A stretch of DNA of 34,786 nt. Origin: Chlorogloea sp. CCALA 695 (GTDB lineage Bacteria > Cyanobacteriota > Cyanobacteriia > Cyanobacteriales > Chroococcidiopsidaceae). Below the pieces are notes generated by a model, which worked only from the letters and a program-made list of their open reading frames with translations, was not told the DNA's origin and made no database searches. The DNA is taken from positions 1-34,786 of the forward strand of contig NZ_PVWN01000048.1 of NCBI RefSeq assembly GCF_003003885.1, given 5' to 3'. This document shows, piece after piece, positions 8,447 to 16,921 of this stretch (position 1 is the stretch's first letter; every line of letters begins with the position of its first letter). The position numbers were made by a program, and so were the translations under genes.

Positions 8447-8791
8447 ATGTACGATGCAGATCAACGAAAACTACTTTCAGCACTAGCTCACGGCTCAATA
8501 TTTTTTAGCACTGCATTAGTATCCATAGGTATACCGATCGCAATTTTGCTTGTATCTAGCGATCCAGTGGTAAAAGAGAACGCTAAAGAAGCTATTAACT
8601 TTCATTTTAACGTCTGGCTTTACGGAGCGATCGTTTTCGTCCTTAGCGTTTTCACTTTAGGCTTGCTTGGGTGGATTTTGGGGCCTATTTTAGTCCTTTT
8701 CCATTGGGGATTTGCAGCACTAGCAATTTATCAGACTTTAACTAATTTTGATGTCGCCTTCCGCTATCCTTTTATTTTTCGCGTGCTGTAG
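8447..8791 (+). CDS. DUF4870 small membrane protein
   Basis: A 114-aa protein with about three hydrophobic helices (roughly 13-37, 60-82 and 86-104). The motif KENAKEAINFHFNVWLYGAI, in which a polar N(A)KEAINFH stretch enters a helix, is the hallmark of DUF4870/YccF-like small membrane proteins of cyanobacteria. The function is unknown. The start at 8447 has a purine-rich AAAGAGG site upstream. It is monocistronic and ends in a strong hairpin at 8799. Confidence 0.85.
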   Translation: MYDADQRKLLSALAHGSIFFSTALVSIGIPIAILLVSSDPVVKENAKEAINFHFNVWLYGAIVFVLSVFTLGLLGWILGPILVLFHWGFAALAIYQTLTNFDVAFRYPFIFRVL

Positions 8792-8798
8792 TTCAGGT

Positions 8799-8857
8799 AA
8801 TGCGATCGCGCCTTTTAGTGCAGATAACTGAAATTTAGTAAAAGGCGCGATCGCATT
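8799..8857. terminator. Convergent terminator, 19-bp perfect inverted repeat with HIP1 in both arms
   Basis: AATGCGATCGCGCCTTTTA (8799-8817) and TAAAAGGCGCGATCGCATT (8839-8857) are perfect complements around a 21-nt loop, starting eight bases after the DUF4870 stop and ending 14 bases before the stop of the opposing gene. Each arm carries a GCGATCGC octamer, so HIP1 has been built into a long stem that can end transcription from both directions. No long T-tract follows. Confidence 0.7.
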
Positions 8858-8871
8858 CAAATAAAAAATAG

Positions 8872-10101
8872 CTAATTACTTTGCTCAATTAACCTCTCGG
8901 CAATTCGACGCGCTGCACCCGGTTTTCCCATGCGTTTGTAACCATTTTCGGCAATTGTTGCTAAAAGTTCGCTGTTACCTAATAAAGATTTTACCGCTTC
9001 TCCCGTTTGATTTGGATCCTCTAATAAAATTATTGATGAACTTAAATGACGGCTTTGAGCTTCCGCAAAAGCATAGGTAAATTGGGGGCCATTACCAGGA
9101 AAAGTAATCGCACTTTTACCCAGTCCGACAAATTGCTCTGTAGCTGTCCCCGCCATAGCGATCGCAATTTCAGCTTTATCTAAACACTCATTGTAGGCAG
9201 TTTGAGTAAGAACAATAGAGGCATTTTTATAGTTAAATGTTTTGTTATCTAAAGTGTAGAAGCCAGCCTGAACAAGAATTTGAACTAAAGTATCTAGATT
9301 GACATGAGTAGAAATTGCACCCAAAAATAACAAAGAGCGATCCCTATAAGTTTCAATTAAACTAAAAACTGCCCTTAAAATTTGCTGCCAATTTGCATAA
9401 GCTTCTGGCACTCTGGAACCGGGGAGCAAAACAACTGTCAATTCTGCCTTTGAGGATATTTGCAGAGGTTGGACGGGTTTAAGTCCGTCCATCATGGGAT
9501 TGCCTAAGTCAAAAACTGGAATCTGCCATTGTTGCAACATCTTGGCTGTGAGCGTATCTCTAGGAAACACTGATTGACACCGAGAGTTGATCATTAAAGC
9601 GCGATCCCAAGGCAAATAAATAGAGCTATTTAACCCTAAAAAACTTGCTAGGCGGCTTTCTTGGCGCAAATGCCCCTCTCCATCGCGCACATAGTATTCA
9701 GATTTAGCTGTACCCACAAAAGCATAATTAGCACCGCTCCACCAAGCAAACAGCAATGGTACGATATCTCCTACAGCTAAAACCATGCCACCGCCATCTT
9801 TTACCCAAGTACGCATAGCTTTAAGTTGAGTCCAGGTTAACTGCAACAAACCCCCTTGTAAGTCGCGTACTAACTGCCGTCCATCCATGTAGATAAAACC
9901 ACCAGAGGGCATAGCTTGCACCGCTCCAATCACCGGAATACCTGCGGCAAAGTATGCTCTACCTTCACCAACTAAAGGTAAAGCCGAAATATTGAGCTTG
10001 CTTGAGATTTGGCGTAGTTCCTGTAAAATACGCACAGCAATAATATCCTCTCCATGACCATTACTGAGGCAAAGTAATCGAAATTTAGAGTTTTTGGACA
10101 T
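8872..10101 (-). CDS. Lipid-A-disaccharide synthase-related glycosyltransferase
   Basis: A 409-aa GT-B fold protein resembling LpxB but belonging to the separate cyanobacterial and chloroplast-lineage 'lipid-A-disaccharide synthase-related' family. It opens with FRLLCLSNGHGEDIIAVRIL (about 7-26), where LpxB has a GExSGD loop. It also carries LPLVGEGRAYFAAGIPVIG, the nucleotide-sugar motif VLLPGSRVPEAYANW (about 225-239), and the donor-site segment IAMAGTATEQFVGLGKSAIT (about 313-332) with PGNGPQFTYAFAEAQ. True LpxB makes lipid A disaccharide; the acceptor for this family is not known, so I give no gene symbol. It faces away from the Omp85 gene across a 126-base gap, so both could serve the envelope. 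Confidence 0.85.
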   Translation of the reverse strand: MSKNSKFRLLCLSNGHGEDIIAVRILQELRQISSKLNISALPLVGEGRAYFAAGIPVIGAVQAMPSGGFIYMDGRQLVRDLQGGLLQLTWTQLKAMRTWVKDGGGMVLAVGDIVPLLFAWWSGANYAFVGTAKSEYYVRDGEGHLRQESRLASFLGLNSSIYLPWDRALMINSRCQSVFPRDTLTAKMLQQWQIPVFDLGNPMMDGLKPVQPLQISSKAELTVVLLPGSRVPEAYANWQQILRAVFSLIETYRDRSLLFLGAISTHVNLDTLVQILVQAGFYTLDNKTFNYKNASIVLTQTAYNECLDKAEIAIAMAGTATEQFVGLGKSAITFPGNGPQFTYAFAEAQSRHLSSSIILLEDPNQTGEAVKSLLGNSELLATIAENGYKRMGKPGAARRIAERLIEQSN

Positions 10102-10227
10102 TTAAACGGATAAAAGAAAGGTTTGGGTTAAATACTACATTTAATCTACGCTTTTAGGGCGATTAGATTTCGTCTTTTTAATTGAGCAAAAATTATCACT
10201 AAGCAAGGATATTTGTAAATTAATTCT

Positions 10228-12087
10228 ATGCGTATTTTTTATACTACAGTTGTCACCCTAGCAGTGCTTTTGAGCTTAAATTACAGTGATGGCGCTATCG
10301 CATTGCCTTTAGAAGAAAGACTAAAACAGTCTGTAGCAGATCCTACCCAAGAAAGTAATTTATTTATTTTGGCTACTGGCGTTCAAGTGACCGGAGTGGA
10401 GGAAGAATTACAAGAAATCGCCAAGAGGGCGATCGCAACTCGTGAAGGAAGCGATACTAGCAATAGCCAATTGCAAGCAGATATTCAAGCCATTTTAGCT
10501 ACAGGTTTATTTGTCAGCGCCCAAGCAATTACAACTACTAGCCCTACTGGAATCGATGTAATATACGCGGTGGAACCTGTAGTAGTAAAAGCTATTCAAT
10601 TAAGCAATGCCAATGTACTCTCAGAAAATGTCGCCTTGGGCTTCTTTCAACCCCAAATTGGTCAAGAGATTAGTCCAGAAGCTATCAACCAAAGCCGAGT
10701 AGCAATCAATAAATGGTATGCCAAAAATGGTTACTTAGCCGCCAAAGTATGGGCAATAAACCCCAATTCCCAAGGAGTGCTAACGATAGACGTAGCCGAA
10801 GGCATTGTTAGTAGTGTCAAATTCCGCTTTCTTAATCGAGATAGCAATCCTACTGACTCGGAAGGAAACCCAATTAAAAGCCGGACTACAGAGGAGTTTT
10901 TGCGCCGTGAAGTGCGATTAAAGCCGGGGAATGTGGCAAGAAATATCACAATTGAGCAAGATTTGCGTCAACTATACCAACTAGGCCTGTTTAGAAGCGT
11001 AAATGTTGCCTTAGTCGAAATAGGTAAACAAGTTGATGTCACTTACGATCTCACCGAAAAACCTTCCCGGAGTGTAAGTCCTGGGGGTGGGTACGACGAT
11101 GATACCGGGATTTATGGCACGATCAACTATCAAGACTTTAATATTAGCGGCATTAATAATTCTGTAGATGTAGACTTGCAATTTAGCCCCCGTGACTTGC
11201 AATTTGAAACTACCTTTACAAGCCCTTACCGCGCCAGCGAACCAAATCGCCCAGGTTACGAAGTTAATGTATTTCGCCGTCGGGGAACGTCCCCAACTTT
11301 TGACGGCAATATCGATTTAGCTAATGGTAGCAATCCCCGCGAAGGACGCTACGGCGGTGGTTTTAGTCTTACTAAACCTATTGATGATTGGCAAACGTCG
11401 TTAGGAATAAACTATACTCGCATTAGTATCCGCGATCGCGATGGTAATATTTCCCCTACTGACGAATTAGGCAACCAGCTTTCTTTTAGCGGTACAGGCG
11501 CTGACGACTTAACCACCCTATCAGTTAGCGCCATTAAAGACGAACGCAACGACCGTAGCAATCCAACTCAAGGCTCGATTCTTAGTCTTAGTACCGAGCA
11601 ATCAATTCCGATTGGTCAAGGCGACATTACAATGAATCGGTTGCAAGCAAATTATATTCAATACTTTCCGGTACAATTACTCAATAAAAGAAATATAGAA
11701 GTATTAGCTTTTAATCTCCAAGGTGGAACTATTATCGGCGATTTGCCACCCTATGAAGCTTTCAACTTAGGTGGGCTTGATTCGGTTAGAGCTTATGGAG
11801 GTGCGGAAGTTGGTAGCGGACGCTCTTATATTTTAGCTTCTGCGGAGTACCGCTTTCCAATTTTTCAGCCTGTAGGGGGCGTATTGTTTGCAGACTTTGC
11901 TACAGATTTGGGTTCGGGCGACACGGTATTAGGGGAACCTGCGGAAGTCCGAAGTAAGCCAGGTACAGGCTTTTCTCTCGGCGCAGGCTTGCGAGTAGAA
12001 TCGCCTATTGGATTATTACGGGCAGATTTTGGCATCAATGATCGCGGTGAAAGTCAAGTACAATTTGGGATTGGACAAAGGTTTTAG
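10228..12087 (+). CDS. Omp85/BamA-family outer-membrane protein with POTRA domains
   Basis: Omp85 proteins insert or translocate proteins at the outer membrane. This one has a signal peptide (first 27 or so residues, ending near DGAIALP), about three POTRA-like modules between 40 and 275 (for example VEPVVVKAIQLSNANVL at about 116, and RRVL-type repeats such as LRREVRLKPGNVARN with LRQLYQLGLFRSVNV), and then a beta-barrel from about 280. The conserved loop-6 signature reads GLDSVRAYGGAEVGSG, with VRAY in place of VRGF/Y, followed by ASAEYRFPI. The protein ends GQSQVQFGIGQRF-like, with the terminal Phe expected of an outer-membrane beta-signal. At 619 aa it is shorter than the main cyanobacterial Omp85 and lacks a Pro-rich N-terminal region, so it may be a second paralogue. 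Confidence 0.88.
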   Translation: MRIFYTTVVTLAVLLSLNYSDGAIALPLEERLKQSVADPTQESNLFILATGVQVTGVEEELQEIAKRAIATREGSDTSNSQLQADIQAILATGLFVSAQAITTTSPTGIDVIYAVEPVVVKAIQLSNANVLSENVALGFFQPQIGQEISPEAINQSRVAINKWYAKNGYLAAKVWAINPNSQGVLTIDVAEGIVSSVKFRFLNRDSNPTDSEGNPIKSRTTEEFLRREVRLKPGNVARNITIEQDLRQLYQLGLFRSVNVALVEIGKQVDVTYDLTEKPSRSVSPGGGYDDDTGIYGTINYQDFNISGINNSVDVDLQFSPRDLQFETTFTSPYRASEPNRPGYEVNVFRRRGTSPTFDGNIDLANGSNPREGRYGGGFSLTKPIDDWQTSLGINYTRISIRDRDGNISPTDELGNQLSFSGTGADDLTTLSVSAIKDERNDRSNPTQGSILSLSTEQSIPIGQGDITMNRLQANYIQYFPVQLLNKRNIEVLAFNLQGGTIIGDLPPYEAFNLGGLDSVRAYGGAEVGSGRSYILASAEYRFPIFQPVGGVLFADFATDLGSGDTVLGEPAEVRSKPGTGFSLGAGLRVESPIGLLRADFGINDRGESQVQFGIGQRF

Positions 12088-12139
12088 CGGCTAATTGGTT
12101 CAAAGGGCTAAAATGCAAAGAGCATAGAATTGAAAATTA

Positions 12140-13594
12140 ATGATAGTTGGCAAAACACTACAAGGCGGAAAATACACCTTAGAACAAGAACTAGGGCGCG
12201 GTGGTTTTGGCATAACATTTAAAGCTACTCATCACTATCTAAATCAGGTAGTAGTCATTAAAACCCTGAATGACACCCTGCGGCGCGAAGCCCAATTTGC
12301 CAAGTTTCAAAGCCAGTTTCAAGATGAAGCCCGAAGACTCGCCTCTTGCGTCCACCCAAATATTGTCCGAGTAAGCGACTTTTTTATTGAAGACGGATTG
12401 CCCTACATGGTAATGGATTATATACCAGGGGCAACTTTAGACTTGGTAGTATTTCCAGATAAACCCTTACCGGAAGCAAAGGCGATTCACTATATCCGCC
12501 AAATTGGCGCAGCTTTGCAAGTAGTACATCAAAATAATTTACTGCATCGAGATATCAAGCCCCAAAACATTATTCTGCGTCAAGGTACAGAAGAAGTAGT
12601 ATTAATTGATTTTGGCATTGCTAGAGAATTTACACCAGGTTCAACTCAGACTCATACGGGGATGGTGTCCGAAGGTTACGCACCGATTGAGCAGTATCTT
12701 TATCAAGCTCCCCGTACCCCCGCTACCGATGTTTATGGACTAGCTGCAACCATGTATGCGTTACTTACAGCTAAAGTTCCTGTAGCGGCTTCTTTACGCG
12801 ATCGCCTTCCTTTACCAGCGCCTATTGACTTGCAACCCCAGCTAAGTAAGTCTCTAAGTCAAGCTGTAATGCGCGGTATGGCGGTAGAAGCAAAGTTTCG
12901 TCCTGCCACTATTTCCGAATGGTTGGCGCTGCTTCCTGCTCCTATTAAAGCTACTCCTGTGGCTTCAGCCCAAATAGCAACTGTTGCGTTAATTCCCCAG
13001 CACCACAAAAAACCTGATCGCGTAGCACCTACAACCCCTGCTAGGGCAATTTTGCCCGTCAAAAAACGTTCCTTTCCTTGGTTGCTTGCTGGTGGCGGTG
13101 TTGCTTTAGCAGCAATTTCGGGCGTGGCTTTGAGTAGGGTTTTATCTAACTATTCGCAGCAACCCAATGTACCCGTTGTAACACCTTCACCGGAAGTTAG
13201 AGAGACAACACCGTCTCAAGTAGAAGCTAGTCCTACACCAAATTTAAGCACAACACCCACTAGAGAGCAGCAAACAACGCCAGATCCCACCTCTATTGTT
13301 ACTCCTTCTCCTTTAGCAACCGATTCACCCATTCCTAGCGACGATCCTTCGCCATCATTGCGGGAAAAATTGCGGGAAATCCGCCGCCAAAATTCTCAGT
13401 CTCCAACACCTGTAGAATCTCCAACGCCTGTGGAATCTCCAACTCCGATTAATGAAAATCCTGATGTAGTTGTACCTACAAATGAAGAAATCTCCCCATC
13501 TCCCGAAATCACCGATGACTTGCAAAATGATGATTCCAAGCGGCAAAAACCAGATAAAAAAGAAAAGGCAGATCGTAAAGACAAAGACGATTAG
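12140..13594 (+). CDS. Membrane-anchored Ser/Thr protein kinase
   Basis: A Hanks-type kinase of 484 aa. The kinase domain (about 10-270) has the glycine loop [12 protein letters not shown] (about 18-29), the lysine K41 in VVVIKTL, the catalytic loop [10 protein letters not shown] with D138, and DFGIARE with D157. It therefore looks active. A basic linker leads to one transmembrane helix (about 313-333, [18 protein letters not shown]). The remainder is Pro/Ser/Thr-rich, including three tandem SPTPVE-like units (18-bp DNA repeats near 13400-13447), and ends in a highly charged Lys/Asp tail. No known sensor domain (PASTA, WD40, TPR) is seen. The gene begins 52 bases after the Omp85 gene and may be co-transcribed with it. 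Substrates are unknown. Confidence 0.93.
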   Translation: MIVGKTLQGGKYTLEQELGRGGFGITFKATHHYLNQVVVIKTLNDTLRREAQFAKFQSQFQDEARRLASCVHPNIVRVSDFFIEDGLPYMVMDYIPGATLDLVVFPDKPLPEAKAIHYIRQIGAALQVVHQNNLLHRDIKPQNIILRQGTEEVVLIDFGIAREFTPGSTQTHTGMVSEGYAPIEQYLYQAPRTPATDVYGLAATMYALLTAKVPVAASLRDRLPLPAPIDLQPQLSKSLSQAVMRGMAVEAKFRPATISEWLALLPAPIKATPVASAQIATVALIPQHHKKPDRVAPTTPARAILPVKKRSFPWLLAGGGVALAAISGVALSRVLSNYSQQPNVPVVTPSPEVRETTPSQVEASPTPNLSTTPTREQQTTPDPTSIVTPSPLATDSPIPSDDPSPSLREKLREIRRQNSQSPTPVESPTPVESPTPINENPDVVVPTNEEISPSPEITDDLQNDDSKRQKPDKKEKADRKDKDD

Positions 13595-13604
13595 TTAAAT
13601 TCAA

Positions 13605-14441
13605 TTACTCATCTTGAGTAAAATAACGATCTAAGAAATTGAGGGCATAGTTACGAAGTTCGTAATACTCTTTTGAGTTTCGCATGGAGGCGCGATCGCG
13701 TGGATGATCGAAAGGTACATCTAATATCTCCCCAATGGTTGCTTCGGGGCCATTTGTCATTAGTACAATGCGATCGCTCATATAAATTGCTTCATCAACA
13801 TCGTGGGTAATCATCATCACCGCTTGGCGGTGGTTTTCCCAAATATCTAATACTTGGCGCTGCAATTTGCCGCGCGTTAAAGCATCTAATGCCCCAAAAG
13901 GTTCATCCATTAATAGCATTTTGGGGCGAGTAGCCAAAGCCCTAGCAATGCCGACTCTTTGCTTCATTCCTCCAGAAATCTCATCGGGATACTTATCCGC
14001 CGCCGCGTTTAAATTCACCATCGCAATGTGTTCGTTAACAATGCTAATTTTTTCGGGACGGGTGGCATCTTTTAATACTTCATCTACGGCTAATCTAATA
14101 TTTTCTCGTACCGTTAACCAAGGTAATAAAGAGTAGTTCTGAAACACCATCATCCTTTCCGCGCCTGGTTTGCGAATGGCTTTACCTTCTAGAGTTACTA
14201 ACCCAGAAGTTGCTTTTTCTAGTCCGGCGACAATTTTTAGCAGCGTAGATTTACCGCAGCCAGAATGACCAATTACTGAGATAAATTCATTTTCTTTGAT
14301 AGTTAAATTAATCCCATTTAATACTACAGATTCTTTGCCATCGGGTGCGGGGTAGGATTTAATCAGATTTTCTACTACTAAAAATTCTCCCGGATCGAAG
14401 CTTGATGCTTCGCTATTTTTTGTCGATGATAGTTGGCTCAT
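13605..14441 (-). CDS. Nitrate/cyanate/bicarbonate-type ABC transporter, ATP-binding subunit (NrtD/CynD-like)
   Basis: The 278-aa ATPase powers the importer formed with the two upstream genes. It carries Walker A GHSGCGKSTLLK (about 58-69), the Q-loop MVFQNYSLLPWLTVRENI, the ABC signature SGGMKQRVGIARAL, Walker B MLLMDEPFGALD and the switch histidine in MITHDVDEAIYMSDR. The Q-loop sequence and the MMITHDVDEAIYM segment are typical of the NrtD/CynD/CmpD/SsuB group. It is 21 bases downstream of the binding-protein gene and converges on the kinase gene with only 10 bases between the stops. There is no second, NrtC-like fusion ATPase, so the transporter would be a homodimer of this subunit. Substrate class cannot be read from the ATPase. 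Confidence 0.93.
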   Translation of the reverse strand: MSQLSSTKNSEASSFDPGEFLVVENLIKSYPAPDGKESVVLNGINLTIKENEFISVIGHSGCGKSTLLKIVAGLEKATSGLVTLEGKAIRKPGAERMMVFQNYSLLPWLTVRENIRLAVDEVLKDATRPEKISIVNEHIAMVNLNAAADKYPDEISGGMKQRVGIARALATRPKMLLMDEPFGALDALTRGKLQRQVLDIWENHRQAVMMITHDVDEAIYMSDRIVLMTNGPEATIGEILDVPFDHPRDRASMRNSKEYYELRNYALNFLDRYFTQDE

Positions 14442-14462
14442 GTTTCCCTCTATGTAATAATT

Positions 14463-15872
14463 TCAAGAAAAGTAGAAAGATTTAGGACGATTGGCACGGA
14501 TTTCAAAACTGTTGAGATAACCAACAGGATCGCTAGGGTCAAAAGCTTTGTTATCAATAAATAACTCAGCACTCTCAATTTTGTAATCTTCTTTGGGGCA
14601 TTCTATGCCCATTTCCTCGGCAATTTCGCGGTAAAGGTCAGTTCTCCAAGCTTTACGGGCTACAGCTTGGGCATCCTTGGGAACTGCGGATATTTGTCCC
14701 CAACGCGCCGCTTGCGTCATCAGCCAAATACTTTCGGACTGCCACAAAAAAGTAGAATGATCGCCAGGGATTTTAGCTAAATTATCGGGCAAGTCAAAGA
14801 AAACAGTTGTATCAGGCGATCGCACTGTCCGATCTTTGCCATCAAAACCACCATAATTATAATTTCCCACAATCGCCGCGCTGGTTAGTTTTGGTTTTGA
14901 ACCTGTGTAAGACTTTTGAGCGATAATTTTGGCAATTTCTGGACGATTTTCGGTCTTTGAGCAATACTGACAAGCTTCAATCATTGCCTTAACTAAAGAG
15001 CAATAAGTTTTTGGGTTTTCATCAATAAAAGACTCCATTACCGCTAGTAGCCTGTCTGGGTGTCCTTGCCAAATTTCTTTACCTTGGGCAAAAGTAAAAC
15101 CAATCCCCTCATTACCGCTAATTGCCCGTGTATTCCAAGGTTCAGCTACCATATAAGCTTGCATCGCCCCAATTCGCATATTTACTAGCATCTGCGGCGG
15201 TGGTACAATAATTACCCGAAATTCTTGATAAGGGTCTACTCCGGCGGCGGCGGATAAGTAGCGGACAAAATACTCATAAATAGCCGAACTCAGCACCACT
15301 GCCCAGACTCTTTCTTCGGCGGGAATATTATCAAAATAGCGGCGAAAATCTCGTCCAAATTCTTCCAAGTTTCCGTTATATTCTCGCCAAGGACGCAACC
15401 CCGATTCCCACATTGCCCGATTCATAGTCAAAGCATTGCCGTGGCGGTGAATAGTCATTGCTGCACATAAAGGAGCTTGTCTTGCGCCTTCTGCGCCGTC
15501 TCTCGCATTAGTTACCGCTCCACACACTACCGGAGAAGCGTCCAATCGTCCGAAAATTATGCCATCGCGGGATGTTCCCCAACTAGCTTCTCGACTCAGA
15601 GTTACGTTTAAGCCATACTTGCGAAATAAACCTTTTTCCCAAGCCACAGCAAAAGGAGCGCAGTCATTTACAGGTACATAGCCAACAGTAATATTAGGCT
15701 TTTCTAAAGTACGGGAATCTACGACGGGTTCTATAGCTACCGCCTCTGAGAGTCCTTGAGGAGCGCGATTAGCATTAATAGCACAGGAAGAAACAGCCAT
15801 ACTAGCCGCCGTCGCCCCAATGCCTTTAATGACGCTTCTACGACTCCAACTGTTTTGGTAATTGTCGTTCAT
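14463..15872 (-). CDS. NrtA/CmpA-family substrate-binding lipoprotein, diverged, substrate unknown
   Basis: This 469-aa protein starts with a twin-arginine-type signal (SRRSVIKG, residues 10-17) and a lipobox AVSSC with C30, so it is predicted to be a Tat-exported lipoprotein on the periplasmic face. The domain matches the NrtA/CynA/CmpA family: ITVGYVPVNDCAPFAVAWEK (about 61-80), GLFRKYGLNV, then VIIVPPPQMLVNMRIGAMQA and YMVAEPWNTRA. Between them the family's usual ligand region is replaced by SWGTSRDGIIFGRLDASPVV and a distinctive segment around RHGNALTMNRAMWESGLRPW. It therefore looks like a paralogue, not a straightforward nitrate or bicarbonate receptor. The promoter-proximal side carries a GACGTTGC palindrome in the 90-base gap after the permease gene. 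Confidence 0.87.
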   Translation of the reverse strand: MNDNYQNSWSRRSVIKGIGATAASMAVSSCAINANRAPQGLSEAVAIEPVVDSRTLEKPNITVGYVPVNDCAPFAVAWEKGLFRKYGLNVTLSREASWGTSRDGIIFGRLDASPVVCGAVTNARDGAEGARQAPLCAAMTIHRHGNALTMNRAMWESGLRPWREYNGNLEEFGRDFRRYFDNIPAEERVWAVVLSSAIYEYFVRYLSAAAGVDPYQEFRVIIVPPPQMLVNMRIGAMQAYMVAEPWNTRAISGNEGIGFTFAQGKEIWQGHPDRLLAVMESFIDENPKTYCSLVKAMIEACQYCSKTENRPEIAKIIAQKSYTGSKPKLTSAAIVGNYNYGGFDGKDRTVRSPDTTVFFDLPDNLAKIPGDHSTFLWQSESIWLMTQAARWGQISAVPKDAQAVARKAWRTDLYREIAEEMGIECPKEDYKIESAELFIDNKAFDPSDPVGYLNSFEIRANRPKSFYFS

Positions 15873-15932
15873 GTTTAGTTATTGATATAGATAGAAATGG
15901 CGTTGCTGAATAGATGTATAAATTTTATGTAG

Positions 15933-15953
15933 AGACGTTGCAGCGCAACGTCT
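15933..15953. repeat. GACGTTGC palindromic repeat, copy 2, inside the ABC operon
   Basis: AGACGTTGC (15933-15941) and GCAACGTCT (15945-15953) are perfect arms around AGC. The core matches the copy at 2334-2356. It falls between the permease and binding-protein genes of one transcription unit, nine bases past the permease stop. There it could stabilise the upstream message or lower read-through. Confidence 0.7.
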
Positions 15954-15962
15954 TTTACATGG

Positions 15963-16808
15963 TTAAGAAATTCTAGGGCGATGAGTAACGAAAGTTTCAA
16001 TTTTTCCTAAAGCGTAATCCAGCACTAAACCAGTTACGCCAATTACTAGCACTGCCAAAAATACCGAACTTAAGTTCAAACGACTCCATTCATCCCAGAC
16101 AAAAAAGCCGATTCCCACACCGCCAGTTAGCATCTCAACAGCAACAATTACTAGCCAAGCAATCCCTAAACTAATTCGCAAACCAGTAAAAATGTAAGGT
16201 AAACTTGCAGGCAAAATTATTTTAGTAATTTGTCTCCAACGCGGCATTTCTAAAACTCGCGCCACATCTAGGTAATCTTTGTTGACGCTAGAAACACCTA
16301 AAGCCGTATTGATAATTGTCGGCCACAACGAGGTAATAAAAATTACAAAAATCGCTGAAGGGTCAGCTAGATTAAAAATTGCTAAAGAAATCGGTAGCCA
16401 AGCTAAAGGGGATACAGGTTTGAAAATTTGAATAATTGGATTAAGTGCTAATAGTGCTTGCTTAGACATTCCAATTAAAAACCCTACAGGAATAGCAACC
16501 AACGCACCCAACGTAAAGCCGATTAACACTCGCCGCAAACTAGCTAATAATAACCAACCTAAACCCAAGTTTCCAGGGCCGCGACGATAAAAAGGATTTA
16601 AGATATAGTCTAAGTTTTCTACAAAGGCTTCGGCAGGAGTGGGCATTAAATCGGTCAAAAAAGTTGCTACAAACCACCAAAGGGTAATTACCCCCAAAAA
16701 CCCCGCTAAAGGTAATAAAATCGCCTCTTTAATAATTGCTGGTTTTGTACGTTTCCAGGCAAGTTGACCAGCAACCGCCAAGGCTGCAAGATTAAGCTGC
16801 ATTAACAT
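15963..16808 (-). CDS. Nitrate/cyanate-type ABC transporter permease (NrtB-like)
   Basis: An inner-membrane permease of the BPD_transp_1/NrtB family with about six to seven helices. It shows the NrtB layout: PTPAEAFVENLDYILNPFYR with GPGNLGLGWLLLASLRRVL, FKPVSPLAWLPISLAIFNLA (about 145-164), the EAA-type coupling loop DVARVLEMPRWRQITKIILP, and GGVGIGFFVWDEWSRLNLS near the end. I chose ATG 16808 (281 aa) over the upstream ATG 16841 because GAGGAG lies six bases before 16808 and the 11 extra residues have no family support. It is the first gene of the three-gene unit and lies about 110 bases downstream of the cyclic-di-AMP riboswitch. The order permease, binding protein, ATPase differs from nrtABCD, cynABD and cmpABCD. 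Confidence 0.92.
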   Translation of the reverse strand: MLMQLNLAALAVAGQLAWKRTKPAIIKEAILLPLAGFLGVITLWWFVATFLTDLMPTPAEAFVENLDYILNPFYRRGPGNLGLGWLLLASLRRVLIGFTLGALVAIPVGFLIGMSKQALLALNPIIQIFKPVSPLAWLPISLAIFNLADPSAIFVIFITSLWPTIINTALGVSSVNKDYLDVARVLEMPRWRQITKIILPASLPYIFTGLRISLGIAWLVIVAVEMLTGGVGIGFFVWDEWSRLNLSSVFLAVLVIGVTGLVLDYALGKIETFVTHRPRIS

Positions 16809-16921
16809 TTGATACTCCTCAGAAATAGAGAGTAGGTACAACAGACGTGAGTAATACCAACTAGGAATACTGACAAGTTCAAATCATTTTATAAAAATGT
16901 GTTGAATCTCCAATTTTCCCC

